Shown here one piece after another: positions 21,342 through 30,821 of a stretch of DNA of 45,408 nt (positions are counted from its first letter, which is position 1; each line of letters opens with the position of its first letter). Made by a program: the position numbers and the translations under genes. The DNA comes from Thermoleophilia bacterium (GTDB lineage: Bacteria; Actinomycetota; Thermoleophilia; Gaiellales; Gaiellaceae). The stretch spans positions 1-45,408 of the forward strand of contig JAICGP010000002.1 in assembly GCA_025923055.1 (NCBI GenBank). Reading direction: 5' to 3'. The notes under the pieces are model-generated. The model worked only from the letters and a program-made list of their open reading frames with translations, was not told the DNA's origin and did no database searches.

Positions 21342-24300
21342 ATGTTCCGGCCCCTACCGCGCGTCCCGGACCACCCGGCCATCGAGCTGGAGGTCCTCTC
21401 CTGGTGGGACGAACGCGAAACGTTCGGGAAGGTCCGGGAGCAGAACCGCGGCGGCCCGAGGTGGAGCTTCGTCGACGGCCCGGTGACGGCGAACAGGATG
21501 GTGCTCGGCGTTCACACCGCCTGGGGGCGCACGCTCAAGGACGTCTTCCAGCGCTACAAGGCCATGCGCGGCTTCGACCAGCGCTACCAGAACGGCTTCG
21601 ACTGCCAGGGGCTCTGGATCGAGGTCGGCGTCGAGCGCGAGCTCGGTCTCAACTCCAAGCGCGAGATCGAGGAGTACGGCCTGGCCCAGTTCGCGAGACG
21701 CTGCCGGGACGTGGTTGCGCGGTCGTCCAGGGCGCTGACCGAGGGCTCCATCCGGCTTGGCCAATGGATGGACTGGGGCAACGACTACTTCACGTTCAGC
21801 GACACGAACATCGAGTACATCTGGCGCTTCCTGCAGCGAATGCACGAGCAGGGCTATCTCTACAAGGGCCACCGCTCGACGGAATGGTGCCCGCGCTGCG
21901 GCACTTCGATCTCCGCGCACGAGCTCGTCGGCAGCTACGAGGACCGCTCGGACCCGTCGCTCTTCATTCGCCTGCCGCTCCTCGACCGCCCGGGTGAGTC
22001 GCTGGCGGTCTGGACGACGACGCCGTGGACACTGCCCGCGAATGTCGCGGCCGCGGTCAATCCCGAGGCCGAATACGGCCGCAGGGCCGACGGCGAGTGG
22101 TGGGCGGTCGCGCGCGACCCCGACGCCGAGTTCGTCGAGCGCAGGCCCGGCGCCGACCTCGTCGGTCTCCGCTACCAAGGGCCCTTCGATCATCTTCCGG
22201 CGGTCGCCGCTATCGAGCACCGCGTCATCCCCTGGGAAGACGTCTCCTTAGAGGAGGGCACCGGGGTCGTCCACATCGCGCCCGGCTGCGGCGCAGAGGA
22301 CTTCGAGCTCTCCCGTGTCCACGACCTGGAGGTGCTGACGCCCGTAGACGAGGCGGGGCGTTTCTACGCCGACTACGGCTGGCTCCACGGCCTCAGCACG
22401 GTCGAGGTCGCGGAGCAGATCGTCGTCGACCTCGGCGAGCGCGGGAAGCTCATCTCGGCCGGGGAGATCGAGCACCGCTTCCCCTTCTGCTGGCGCTGCC
22501 ACACGCCGCTCATCTTCAGGATCGCCGACGACTGGTTCATCGCCGTCGACGAGCTCCGGCCGAAGCTGATCGCGGCGAACGAGACCGTCCGCTGGACGCC
22601 GGAGTACTTCGGCAAGCGCATGGAGGACTGGCTCCAGAACATGGGCGACTGGAACATCTCCCGCCGCCGCTACTTCGGCCTGCCGCTGCCGTTCTACCCC
22701 TGTGAGTGCGGGCACCTGACCGTCGTCGGCTCGACGGCGCAGCTGGCCGAGCTGGCAACGGCCGGCCTCGACCAACTGGAGGAGCTGCACAGGCCCTGGA
22801 TCGACGAGGTCACGATCCGCTGCGAGGCCTGCGGAAACGAGAACGTCCGCCGCATCCCGGAGGTCGGGGACGTCTGGCTCGACGCGGGGATCGTGCCGCT
22901 CTCGACGCTCGGCTGGGAGAACCCCGAGTGGGTGGAGAACGGCTACGCGACCGGCGCCTCGGCAGGCCTGTCCGGCGCGGACCTGCCCGACCATGCATAT
23001 TGGCAGACGTGGTTCCCGGCGGATTGGGTCTCCGAGATGCGGGAGCAAATCCGCCTCTGGTTCTACTCGCAGCTCTTCATGTCGGTGGCGCTCGTGGGGA
23101 AGCCGCCGTTTCGCTCCGTGCTCGGCTACGAGAAGATGCTCGACGAACGCGGCCAGGAGATGCACAGCTCGTGGGGGAACACGATCGATGCGCCGGAGGC
23201 GTTTGCCCGTATCGGCGCCGACGTCATGCGCTGGCAGTTCTGCGCCCAGCCGCCCGACCGCAACCTGCTCTTCGGCTACGGCCCGGCGAAGGAGATCAAG
23301 CGGAAGCTCCTGACCCTCTGGAATTCCGTCCGCTTCCTCGTCGACTACGCGAATATCGAGCGCTTCACGCCGGGGTACGCCGACCTCGACCGTTCACCGC
23401 TGAGCGACACCTCACGGCCCCTCGACCGCTGGCTCGTCGAGCGGACCCGCAGGTACGTCGCCGACGCCACCCGGGCGCTCGAGGACCAGCTCACGCACCG
23501 GCTCATCGAGGCCTTCGAGGCGTTCGTGGACGACGTCTCCAACTGGTACATCCGCCGCTCGCGCCGCCGCTTCTGGGACGGCGACGAGGAGGCGTTCCGG
23601 GCCCTTTGGCACGCGCTCGTCCAGGGCCTGCGCTGCGTCGCCCCGGTGCTGCCGTTCCTCGCGGAGCACCTCTGGCGCAACCTCGTCGCGGACGCCTGCG
23701 AGGACGCTCCGGAGAGCGTCTTCCTCGCCGGCTGGCCCGAGCTCGAGGAGCCGGACGGCGCGCTGCTGGCCGAGATCGCCGAGGTGCGCGCCATCGTCGA
23801 GCTCGGGCACCGCGCCCGCGGCGCGGCCGAGATCAAGCTCCGCCAGCCTCTTCGGGCGCTCGTCGTGGAAGGGGGCTCCGACAGGGCGGCCGGGCACGCG
23901 GAGGAGATCGCCGACGAGCTCCGCGTCAAGACGGTGAGGTTCGAGCCGATCGCCGGAGCAACCGTCCGGGCGAAGCCGAACCTCAAGCTGCTCGGCCCCA
24001 AGCTGGGCGCCAACCTGCCGCCGATCCGGGAGGCGCTCGCCGAGGGGCGCTTCGAGCAGGTCGGCGACGGTCGCGTCCGCGTGGAGGGGCGCGAGCTCGA
24101 GGCCGACGAGGTCTTCGTGGAGCGGGCGGCGCCCGAGGGCTGGACGCTCGCCGAGAGCGACTCGCTCTCGGTCGCGCTCGACCTCCGCCTCGATCCCGAG
24201 CTCGAGGCCGAGGGGCGCGTCTACGACCTCGTCCACACGGTCAACTCGATGCGCAGGGAGCAGGGGCTCGAGCTCACCGACCGCATCGTCCTCACGCTGC

Positions 24301-24401
24301 CCGACGGCGACGACCTCGAGCGGTTCGGCGACTGGATCAAGTCGGAGACCCTCGCCGTCGAGATCGAGCGCGGCGACCGGCTGGCGCTGCGCAAGGCCTA
24401 G
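21342..24401 (+). CDS. ileS: Isoleucine-tRNA ligase (non-canonical signature subfamily)
   Basis: 1019 residues. Charges tRNA-Ile. Rossmann signature appears as GVHTAWGRTLKDVFQRYKAM (His58), rather than canonical HIGH-type. CP1 editing domain with WTTTPWTLPANV, zinc-type segments WCPRCG (about 187-192) and CEACG (about 490). KMSKS-like loop reads MHSSWGN (607-613), with Ser in place of the usual second Lys. Anticodon-binding domain with NWYIRRSRRRFW from about 740, then a C-terminal all-beta/alpha extension. Homologues of this layout exist in Chloroflexi-like and actinobacterial genomes as I recall. ATG start, divergent from trxA. Confidence 0.92.
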   Translation: MFRPLPRVPDHPAIELEVLSWWDERETFGKVREQNRGGPRWSFVDGPVTANRMVLGVHTAWGRTLKDVFQRYKAMRGFDQRYQNGFDCQGLWIEVGVERELGLNSKREIEEYGLAQFARRCRDVVARSSRALTEGSIRLGQWMDWGNDYFTFSDTNIEYIWRFLQRMHEQGYLYKGHRSTEWCPRCGTSISAHELVGSYEDRSDPSLFIRLPLLDRPGESLAVWTTTPWTLPANVAAAVNPEAEYGRRADGEWWAVARDPDAEFVERRPGADLVGLRYQGPFDHLPAVAAIEHRVIPWEDVSLEEGTGVVHIAPGCGAEDFELSRVHDLEVLTPVDEAGRFYADYGWLHGLSTVEVAEQIVVDLGERGKLISAGEIEHRFPFCWRCHTPLIFRIADDWFIAVDELRPKLIAANETVRWTPEYFGKRMEDWLQNMGDWNISRRRYFGLPLPFYPCECGHLTVVGSTAQLAELATAGLDQLEELHRPWIDEVTIRCEACGNENVRRIPEVGDVWLDAGIVPLSTLGWENPEWVENGYATGASAGLSGADLPDHAYWQTWFPADWVSEMREQIRLWFYSQLFMSVALVGKPPFRSVLGYEKMLDERGQEMHSSWGNTIDAPEAFARIGADVMRWQFCAQPPDRNLLFGYGPAKEIKRKLLTLWNSVRFLVDYANIERFTPGYADLDRSPLSDTSRPLDRWLVERTRRYVADATRALEDQLTHRLIEAFEAFVDDVSNWYIRRSRRRFWDGDEEAFRALWHALVQGLRCVAPVLPFLAEHLWRNLVADACEDAPESVFLAGWPELEEPDGALLAEIAEVRAIVELGHRARGAAEIKLRQPLRALVVEGGSDRAAGHAEEIADELRVKTVRFEPIAGATVRAKPNLKLLGPKLGANLPPIREALAEGRFEQVGDGRVRVEGRELEADEVFVERAAPEGWTLAESDSLSVALDLRLDPELEAEGRVYDLVHTVNSMRREQGLELTDRIVLTLPDGDDLERFGDWIKSETLAVEIERGDRLALRKA

Positions 24402-24422
24402 CGGCGGAGGCCCCGGAAAGGA

Positions 24423-24461
24423 GAAAGCCCGCCGCTCGGGGGGTAAGCGCGGCGGGCTTTC
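24423..24461 (+). terminator. Intrinsic terminator of ileS
   Basis: GAAAGCCCGCCGC / GCGGCGGGCTTTC, perfect 13-bp stem, 13-nt loop, TTT in the 3' arm, 21 nt after the stop codon. Confidence 0.85.
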
Positions 24462-24557
24462 CCACATTGCTCACCGCGGACTACATGGCCAGGGACACAC
24501 ACCGCGGTTCGCATCGCCCAGTGCGGGCCACCGTATCTCGCCCCGAGCTCACTTCCA

Positions 24558-24575
24558 ATGGGCCGAACGGCCCAT
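24558..24575. promoter_or_regulatory. 18-bp palindrome ATGGGCCGAACGGCCCAT
   Basis: Perfect 8-bp inverted repeat around AA, same design and same inner 12 bases as the palindrome at 20779-20796. Lies in the 269-nt gap before the giant kinase gene and about 95 nt upstream of its start. The rest of that gap shows only the ileS terminator and a candidate -10. Confidence 0.5.
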
Positions 24576-24670
24576 CTTTGTAAACCGTATCCGGATGTCT
24601 TACGAACCGCAAATCTCGGAGCGGCGGGACGACCGTCGGAGCCGGGCCTCCCTATCATCTGGGCAAGGTC

Positions 24671-27600
24671 GTGACCGAAGACACCCAGACGATTCTCCTC
24701 GACGCGGTCCCCCTGCTCGCCCTGGCGGGGATCTACGGCCTCGTGTCGATGTTCCTCGCCGTGGCGCTCATCCGGGAGCGGCGCGCCTCCTGGCTCGGGA
24801 TCGGAATCTGGCTCCTCTTCGCGCTCGTCGCCGTCATGTCCGCTCTCGTCGGCGCGCTCCGCCTCGACGGCCGGGACGTCTTCGGCGACGAGAGCCCCTG
24901 GCTCCTGATCGTGGGCGCGGCCGCCGTCGCCGTGCCGGGGCTCATCGTCCTCTTCGGCGGGCCCGAGCGGAGCCTCCTCTTCACCGCTCGAACCCGCGTG
25001 CGCGAGGCGGAGGAGCGCGCCACCGTCCGCGGGCGCGAGGCCGACGCGAGCTCGCGGCTCTCGGCAGCGCTCTCGCGCGTGCACACCGCGGACGAGGCGG
25101 CGTCGTTCCTCTTCGACGAGGTGCAGGCCCTGCTCGAGCCCGACGCGCTGATGCTCGCCGTCGTCGACGAGGAGGCTCGTCGCGCGACCGGCTTCGCGAG
25201 CCGCGGTGTCGACGAGGACTGGTGGCGCAGCGTCGCGCTGGACCTCGATCGCGACACGGGCGCCCTCGTCACGGTCGCGCGCGAGCGCACGGCCCTCGCC
25301 ATCTACGACATCGAGGCGGCGGCGAACGTGAACCGGACGCTCGCCGACCAGGTCGCCGCCAAGAGCGCCGCCTTCGTGCCCCTCATCTCCGAAGGGAAGG
25401 TGGCCGGCGTCCTCGTCGCCGCCACCCGCACGCTCAGGCGCGACTTCACGAGCGCGGAGCTCGACGTCGTCCAGGGGCTTGCGAGCGAAGCTGCGCTCGC
25501 CCTCAGCCGGACGCGCTCCAACGAAGCGCTCCGCGTCGCGCTCGAGCGCGAGCGCCTGATCGCGGCGATCGGCCGGCGGGTCCGCTCCGAGCTCGACGTC
25601 GACGCCGTCCTCCAGGTCGCCGTCGAGGAGACCGCGGCGGCCGTCGGCGTCTCACGCTGCTTCGTCCGCCTCGGCGGGCCCGGGGAGGACATGCGCGTCG
25701 TCGCCGAGTGGGACGCGGCCGGGATCGGGCCGGTCGGCGAGGTGGCGCCGCGTCTTCCCGTTCTCAACCTGGCCGCGCGGGAGCGCCGGACCGTGGCCGT
25801 GGGCGACATCGCCACGGCGACCGAGATCGACGACCCGACCCTGGGCAGTCGATCGTCCCACCTCGAGATCGGCACGAACGCCGTGGTCGCGACTCCGATT
25901 CTCGTCTTCGACCGCCTGATCGGGGTCTTCGCCCTGCACCGCTCGGACGTGAGCCGCTGGGCGCCCGGCGAGATCGCGCTCGCGGAGGCGGTCGCCCGCG
26001 AGCTCGGCCTCGCGATCCACACGGCGAGCCTGCTCAGGGACAACGAGCGGCGCATCCGCAGGCAGGAGACGCTGATCGAGGCGGCGCAGGTCCTGACGAG
26101 CGATCTCCGCTTCGACTCCGTCATCCGCCGCCTCGTCGAGGAGGTCGTGAGCCTGACGCGCGCCGAGGCGGCCGACTGCTGGATCCTCGAGCCGGACCGC
26201 AAGCTCCTGCGCTGCCGCGCGGTCGTGGGCCTGCCCGACTGGAACGTCGGCCGCCAGATTCCCCCCGAGGGCACGATCGGACGCGCTCTCGAGACCGGCC
26301 GCTCGGTGCTCACGCACGACTTCGCGGCGACGGAGCAGCCGCCGCCGAGCCCGCCCTACGCCGTCTTCAACGACGTCATGTGCGCGCCGATCACCTGGCT
26401 GGGCGAGGCGCGCGGGATCCTCGGCGTGTGCTCGCGCGAGGCCGGCCGCTTCGACGAGGCCGACGTCGAGGTCCTCGAGGTGTTCGCCCGCTTCGCCTCG
26501 CTCGCTCTTCACAACGCGGAGAGCTTCGAGGAGCGAGGGCGCCAGGCCCAGGCGCAGCGCGGCTTCTACCGCATCGCCGAGGTGCTCGGCTCGACGCTCT
26601 CCCTCTCCGAGACGCTCGACGCGCTCGCCCAGGCCGCGACGGAGGCGCTCGGCGGAGCGGCCGCGGTCGTGCTCGAGCTGCGCAGCGACGAGCTCGTCCT
26701 CGCAGGCGCGCACGAGCTTCCGGCGCCGCTGCGGGCGCGCTTCGCGGCGGGCGTCGCCGACTCGCTCTCGCCGTTCGCGCGAACTGCGGGAGAGGGGCGG
26801 GTGCTGTCCTCAACCGACCTCGCCGAGGACGACCGGTTCGATCCGTCGCTCCGCCGGATGCTCGTCTCCGAGGGCTACGGCTCGCTCCTCTGCGCCCCGG
26901 TCGCCGGCGTGCGCGAGCAGACGTTCGTCGCCGTCGTGCTCTTCAGCGGCGTGCGCACCTTCAGCGACGAGGACGTCCTCCTCACCCAGCACCTGAGCGG
27001 CGCGGCGCGCGGCGCGCTCGAACGGAGCGAGCTCTTCGAGGCGGAGCGCCGGGCGCGGACCTTCTCGCAGCGGCTCGCCGAGGTCGGTGCCCTCTTCTCC
27101 ACGACGCTCGACCCCGCGGTCGTCCTCGACGAGGTGGCGCGCGAGGCGCCGGCGCTGCTCGACGCCGACGCCGCGGTGATCCGGCTTCTCGACGGCGACG
27201 AGCTCGTCGTCCGCACGGCGCACGGACCGGGGACGGCGGAACTCGCCGGCACCTCGTCCAGCTCTGCCTCCGGCATCTCGGGGGCGGTTGCGCAGTCGCG
27301 TGCTCCCGCGTCCGTCCGGGACGGCCGCGACCAGCCACGGCTGGCCCGCGGCGACCTCGTGCTCGAGCGCGGAGCCGCGGCGTCGGTGGCCGTGCCGATG
27401 ATCGCGCACGGCGGCGGCTTCTCGGGCGTCCTCGCCGTGTACTCGCAGACGCCGCGGGTCTGGCGCGAGGACGAGGTGCAGTCCCTCCTGGCGCTCGCCG
27501 CGGCGGCATCGGCGTCGGTCGCCAACGCCGAGCTCTACCAGCGCGTCGCCGAGGAGAAGGAGCGGAGCGGCGCCATCCTGGCCAACATCGCGGACGGCAT

Positions 27601-28606
27601 CGTCGCCGTCGACCGCGACGGGCGGATCGTCCTCTGGAACACGATGGCGGAGCAGGTCACGGGCGTCCCGGCGTCGGAGGCGCTCGGCCGGCTCGTCCCC
27701 GAGGTGCTCCAGCGCGACCTCGCCGGAGACGGCCTGCCGCCCGGGGAGCGCCAGCTCGCCATCCGCCGCGGCTCGAAGGAGGTTTGGATCGCCCTCACCG
27801 AGGCGCAGATGCTCGACCCTGCCGGCGGCGTCGCCGGCCGCGTCTTCGCGTTCCGGGACGTCTCGAGCGAGCGGGTCGTCGAGCAGATGAAGTCGGACTT
27901 CGTCTCGACCGTCTCGCACGAGCTGCGGACGCCGCTCACCTCGATCTACGGCTTCGCGGAGACCTTGATGCGGGCGGACGTCGACTTCTCGGAGCCGGAG
28001 CGGGCCACCTTCCTGCGGTACATCGCGTCCGAGTCGGAGCGCCTCATCCAGATCGTGGACGATCTCCTGAACGTCGCCCGGCTCGAGGCGGGGACGCTCG
28101 CGGTGTCGCTCGAGGCGGTCGACGTCGCCGAGGCCGCGCGCGCGGCGACCGCAACGGCCGAGGCGCACGCCGACGGGCTTCACAGCTTCGCCGTCGATGC
28201 GGAGCCGGGGCCGCTCGTCGTCCGCGCCGACCGGGAGAAGCTCGGACAGGTCCTGGCCAACCTCCTCGACAACGCCGTCAAGTACTCGCCGGAGGGCGGG
28301 ACGATCACGCTCTCGGCGAGGCGCAGGACGGACGCCGTCGAGGTCACGGTCGCCGACGAGGGAATCGGCATCCCGCGCAGCGAGCAGCAGCGGATCTTCG
28401 CGAAGTTCTTCCGGACGGAGGGCGGGACCGGTGCGCCGGGGACGGGGCTCGGCCTCTTCCTCGTCCGAGGGCTCGTCGCCGCCATGGGCGGGCGCGTCTG
28501 GGTCGAGTCCGAGGAGGGGCGGGGCTCGCGCTTCGCGTTCGAGCTGCCGCTCGCTGGATCGGAGCCCGCCGGAGAGCCGAGGGTCGAGGCGGCGGCTCGC
28601 ACGTGA
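24671..28606 (+). CDS. Multi-GAF/PAS hybrid-free sensor histidine kinase
   Basis: 1311 residues. Three N-terminal membrane helices (about 10-100), five consecutive GAF-like sensor domains (about 120-285, 290-455, 458-618, 625-785, 793-955), a PAS domain (about 957-1070, GIVAVDRDGRIVLWN), a HisKA domain with SHELRTPL (His1083), and a HATPase domain (about 1185-1300) with N-box NLLDNAVKYS and GTGLGLFLV. Unusually long; the repeated GAFs suggest integration of several ligands or redox/light signals. GTG start with TATCAT 12 nt upstream and no Shine-Dalgarno sequence. GTGA overlap couples it to the receiver gene downstream. Confidence 0.92.
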   Translation: MTEDTQTILLDAVPLLALAGIYGLVSMFLAVALIRERRASWLGIGIWLLFALVAVMSALVGALRLDGRDVFGDESPWLLIVGAAAVAVPGLIVLFGGPERSLLFTARTRVREAEERATVRGREADASSRLSAALSRVHTADEAASFLFDEVQALLEPDALMLAVVDEEARRATGFASRGVDEDWWRSVALDLDRDTGALVTVARERTALAIYDIEAAANVNRTLADQVAAKSAAFVPLISEGKVAGVLVAATRTLRRDFTSAELDVVQGLASEAALALSRTRSNEALRVALERERLIAAIGRRVRSELDVDAVLQVAVEETAAAVGVSRCFVRLGGPGEDMRVVAEWDAAGIGPVGEVAPRLPVLNLAARERRTVAVGDIATATEIDDPTLGSRSSHLEIGTNAVVATPILVFDRLIGVFALHRSDVSRWAPGEIALAEAVARELGLAIHTASLLRDNERRIRRQETLIEAAQVLTSDLRFDSVIRRLVEEVVSLTRAEAADCWILEPDRKLLRCRAVVGLPDWNVGRQIPPEGTIGRALETGRSVLTHDFAATEQPPPSPPYAVFNDVMCAPITWLGEARGILGVCSREAGRFDEADVEVLEVFARFASLALHNAESFEERGRQAQAQRGFYRIAEVLGSTLSLSETLDALAQAATEALGGAAAVVLELRSDELVLAGAHELPAPLRARFAAGVADSLSPFARTAGEGRVLSSTDLAEDDRFDPSLRRMLVSEGYGSLLCAPVAGVREQTFVAVVLFSGVRTFSDEDVLLTQHLSGAARGALERSELFEAERRARTFSQRLAEVGALFSTTLDPAVVLDEVAREAPALLDADAAVIRLLDGDELVVRTAHGPGTAELAGTSSSSASGISGAVAQSRAPASVRDGRDQPRLARGDLVLERGAAASVAVPMIAHGGGFSGVLAVYSQTPRVWREDEVQSLLALAAAASASVANAELYQRVAEEKERSGAILANIADGIVAVDRDGRIVLWNTMAEQVTGVPASEALGRLVPEVLQRDLAGDGLPPGERQLAIRRGSKEVWIALTEAQMLDPAGGVAGRVFAFRDVSSERVVEQMKSDFVSTVSHELRTPLTSIYGFAETLMRADVDFSEPERATFLRYIASESERLIQIVDDLLNVARLEAGTLAVSLEAVDVAEAARAATATAEAHADGLHSFAVDAEPGPLVVRADREKLGQVLANLLDNAVKYSPEGGTITLSARRRTDAVEVTVADEGIGIPRSEQQRIFAKFFRTEGGTGAPGTGLGLFLVRGLVAAMGGRVWVESEEGRGSRFAFELPLAGSEPAGEPRVEAAART

Positions 28607-29040
28607 TCCGGGTGCTCGTCATCGACGACGAGGCGCCCATCCGCCTGCTCTGCCGCGTGAACCTGGAGGCGGAGGGGATGAGCGTGCTCGAGGCCGGGGA
28701 CGGGCCGGGCGGCGTCGAGGTCGCCCGCGCCGAGCAGCCGGCGGTCATCCTCCTCGACGTCATGATGCCCGGCCTCGACGGCTGGCGCGTGGCCGAGATG
28801 TTGCTCGACGACCCGGTGACGCGGGAGATCCCGATCGTCTTCCTGACCGCCCGCGCCGACCTGCGCGACCGCGCACGCGGCATCGACCTCGGCGGTCTCG
28901 ACTACATCACGAAGCCGTTCAACCCGGTCGAGCTTGCCTCTCTCGTCCGCGAGGTCGTCGGAGCGGTCGAGCGGGGCGAGCGCGAGCAGCTTCGCGGCGA
29001 GAAGGTCTCCGAGCTGCGGGAGCTCTTCGAGGGCGTCTAG
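28603..29040 (+). CDS. Receiver-only response regulator
   Basis: 145 residues. One receiver domain with Asp8-Asp9 and phosphoacceptor Asp52 (ILLDVMMPGLDGW), Thr/Lys switch residues FLTAR and YITKPFNP, then a short charged tail (VERGEREQLRGEKVSELRELF) and no output domain. It must therefore act by binding another protein or as a phosphotransfer step. Start GTG overlaps the kinase stop (GTGA), so the pair is dedicated. Confidence 0.92.
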   Translation: MIRVLVIDDEAPIRLLCRVNLEAEGMSVLEAGDGPGGVEVARAEQPAVILLDVMMPGLDGWRVAEMLLDDPVTREIPIVFLTARADLRDRARGIDLGGLDYITKPFNPVELASLVREVVGAVERGEREQLRGEKVSELRELFEGV

Positions 29041-29102
29041 GAGGGATTGGCGGAACGTCCTTCGTCGCGGGGGTGCGATGGTCGTCTCGAGGAAGGACGC
29101 AG

Positions 29103-29135
29103 GGAGCGCCGATAGTCAGAGGCTATCGGCGCTCC
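29103..29135 (+). terminator. Hairpin terminator after the receiver gene
   Basis: GGAGCGCCGATAG / CTATCGGCGCTCC, perfect 13-bp stem, 7-nt loop. No T-run; it also lies beyond the stop of the convergent CAP gene and may serve both strands. Confidence 0.6.
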
Positions 29136-29219
29136 TGAGGACGCAGCATCGGGGCGAGCGCGCTGCCCTGTGGCACAACGCCTGTCTCGCCGAGCCCTCC
29201 TGGCGGAACCGGGGCGACG

Positions 29220-29657
29220 TCAGCGGAACCGCGCGACGGCCATCTCGACGCAGCCGTACCCGCGCCAGCTCCCCCGCGACCAGCCCGCGCCCACGCGACG
29301 GAAGCCGCGCCGGAGGACGAGATCTCGGTGCGACGCGCTGCGAAGCCAGGCGCGCACCGCCCGGGCGGGGTTGAACCAGGAGCAGGTGCCCCAGGCGATG
29401 ACCTCGCCGGTGCCGGCGGACAGGCGGCCGTGGTGGAAGGCGTCGGCGCGCCTGAGGTGACGCGCCCAGCGGTGCGCTCCCACCTGGATGGTGGCGCCGA
29501 CACGGAGCTTGCGCATGTCGCGCGCGTCCCGGGCCTCGTTGATGTTGGCGATGAGGCGCCTCTCCGCCGATGTCGGCGCCGCCTGGGCCGGCGCTGCGAG
29601 CGTCAGGACGCCGGCACACGTGAGCAGGGCGAGTGCTGTCGTGACCGTTTTCTTCAT
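29220..29657 (-). CDS. Secreted CAP-domain (SCP/PR-1-like) protein
   Basis: 145 residues. Signal peptide MKKTVTTALALLTCAGVLTL with AQA cleavage site. The CAP domain covers about 28-145: RRLIANINEARDARDMRKL, ADAFHHGRL with the conserved His, GEVIAWGTC, ASHRDLVLRRGFRRVGAG and the C-terminal GYGCVEMAVARF. Two cysteines (TCS and GCV) may form a disulfide. Bacterial CAP proteins have no agreed activity. Start taken at the ATG with the classical signal sequence; an in-frame ATG 75 nt upstream has better spacing to GGGAG but would add 25 residues before the signal. Confidence 0.82.
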   Translation of the reverse strand: MKKTVTTALALLTCAGVLTLAAPAQAAPTSAERRLIANINEARDARDMRKLRVGATIQVGAHRWARHLRRADAFHHGRLSAGTGEVIAWGTCSWFNPARAVRAWLRSASHRDLVLRRGFRRVGAGWSRGSWRGYGCVEMAVARFR

Positions 29658-29728
29658 GCGCGGCAGGGTCTCGCACGGATGTCGGCAGATCGTGCGGAAA
29701 CAGTTAGCGTTGTCTGAAGATCGCCGGT

Positions 29729-30757
29729 TCATGACGGCTCCCGGGCGAAATCGGCCTGCATTCTGGCACGTTTTTCCGTTTCGCGCTCGTCGTCGGCCCG
29801 CGCGGTCTGCGCGAGCACGACGCCTGCGAGGACAACGAGCCCTCCCAGGATCTGGCTCGCGCCCAGCTCCTCCTCGAGCCAGAGCCATGCGATGACCGCC
29901 GCGAGGACGGGCTCGAGCATCGCGACGATCGTCACGCGCGTGGCCGGGACGTGGTGGAGCGCGCTGACGAAGAGGACGAACGGGACGACGGTGCCGAGGA
30001 CGACGACATAGGCGAGCAGGAGCCAGACCGGAGCGCTCGTGCCGTCTAGGCGGCCGAGCAGCGGCACGCTCCCGTCCACGAGCTCGAGCGGGAACGACCA
30101 CCACGGCTGGGCCACCGCCCAGAAGAGCGCCGAGAAGGCGAATCCCCACGCGAGCAGGGAGTACACGTCGCGGCCCGATGCGAGCGAGCGCTCGGCCATG
30201 AGGACGTAGCCCGCGTAGGCGAGCGCTGTGACGAGGCAGGCGGCGACGCCGAGCCCGTCGAGCGACGACCCGCCCCAGAGGTCGACGACGAGCGTGAGGC
30301 CGAGGAGGCTGAGCGCAATGGAGATCCAGAGCCGCCGCCGCACCGGCTCCCGGACGAAGAAGCGCGCCCAGAGGGCGACGAAGACGGGGGCCAGGTACTG
30401 GATGACGAGCGCGATCCCGATCTCCAGCCGGCGGATCCCCACGAAGTAGAAGAGCTGCACGAAGGCGAGCCCGAAGACACCGAAGAGGGCCAGGAAGACG
30501 AGCTCGCGGCGCCCCGCACGAAGCGTTGCGGGCCTGAGGATCGCGACCGCGGCGACGAGGATGAGGGCGGATCCCGTCGAGCGCACCTCCGCGAGCCGCA
30601 GCGCCGAGAGGCCGGCCGAGTCCAGCACCACCTTCGCCACGACCGCGTTCAGCGACCAGAGCAGGACGGCCGACCAGACGAGCGCGTAGCCGAGGAGCGG
30701 CCGGCGCTCCGGCGGCCCTCGCTCGAGTGCGGGCGGCGCGAAGGGGGCGTCGGCCAC
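29729..30757 (-). CDS. EamA/DMT-family transporter
   Basis: 342 residues. Ten hydrophobic helices in two EamA repeats, beginning ALVWSAVLLWSLNAVVAKV, ending GGLVVLAGVVLAQTARA, then a charged cytosolic tail. GTG start at 30757; the ribosome-site-free leader and TATCGT on the minus strand (30769-30764), 6 nt before it, suggest leaderless expression. Divergent from another DMT transporter. Substrate unknown. Confidence 0.88.
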   Translation of the reverse strand: MADAPFAPPALERGPPERRPLLGYALVWSAVLLWSLNAVVAKVVLDSAGLSALRLAEVRSTGSALILVAAVAILRPATLRAGRRELVFLALFGVFGLAFVQLFYFVGIRRLEIGIALVIQYLAPVFVALWARFFVREPVRRRLWISIALSLLGLTLVVDLWGGSSLDGLGVAACLVTALAYAGYVLMAERSLASGRDVYSLLAWGFAFSALFWAVAQPWWSFPLELVDGSVPLLGRLDGTSAPVWLLLAYVVVLGTVVPFVLFVSALHHVPATRVTIVAMLEPVLAAVIAWLWLEEELGASQILGGLVVLAGVVLAQTARADDERETEKRARMQADFAREPS

Positions 30758-30763
30758 GGCGCG

Positions 30764-30769
30764 ACGATA
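30764..30769 (-). promoter_or_regulatory. Candidate -10 element (TATCGT) for the leftward DMT gene
   Basis: TATCGT lies 6 nt before the GTG at 30757; no Shine-Dalgarno sequence. Confidence 0.4.
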
Positions 30770-30807
30770 ACGGCGGACCGCGCGGCTGCGGCGCGGACGG
30801 CTTCGCG

Positions 30808-30813
30808 TAGCGT
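30808..30813 (+). promoter_or_regulatory. Candidate -10 element (TAGCGT) for the rightward DMT gene
   Basis: TAGCGT lies 8 nt before the GTG at 30822; no Shine-Dalgarno sequence. Confidence 0.35.
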
Positions 30814-30821
30814 TCGCGCCC

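Noticed and set aside
24595-28602. Long open frame in front of the receiver gene
   Set aside because: Shadow of the kinase gene in another frame; Arg-rich and repetitive. The receiver starts at GTG 28603.
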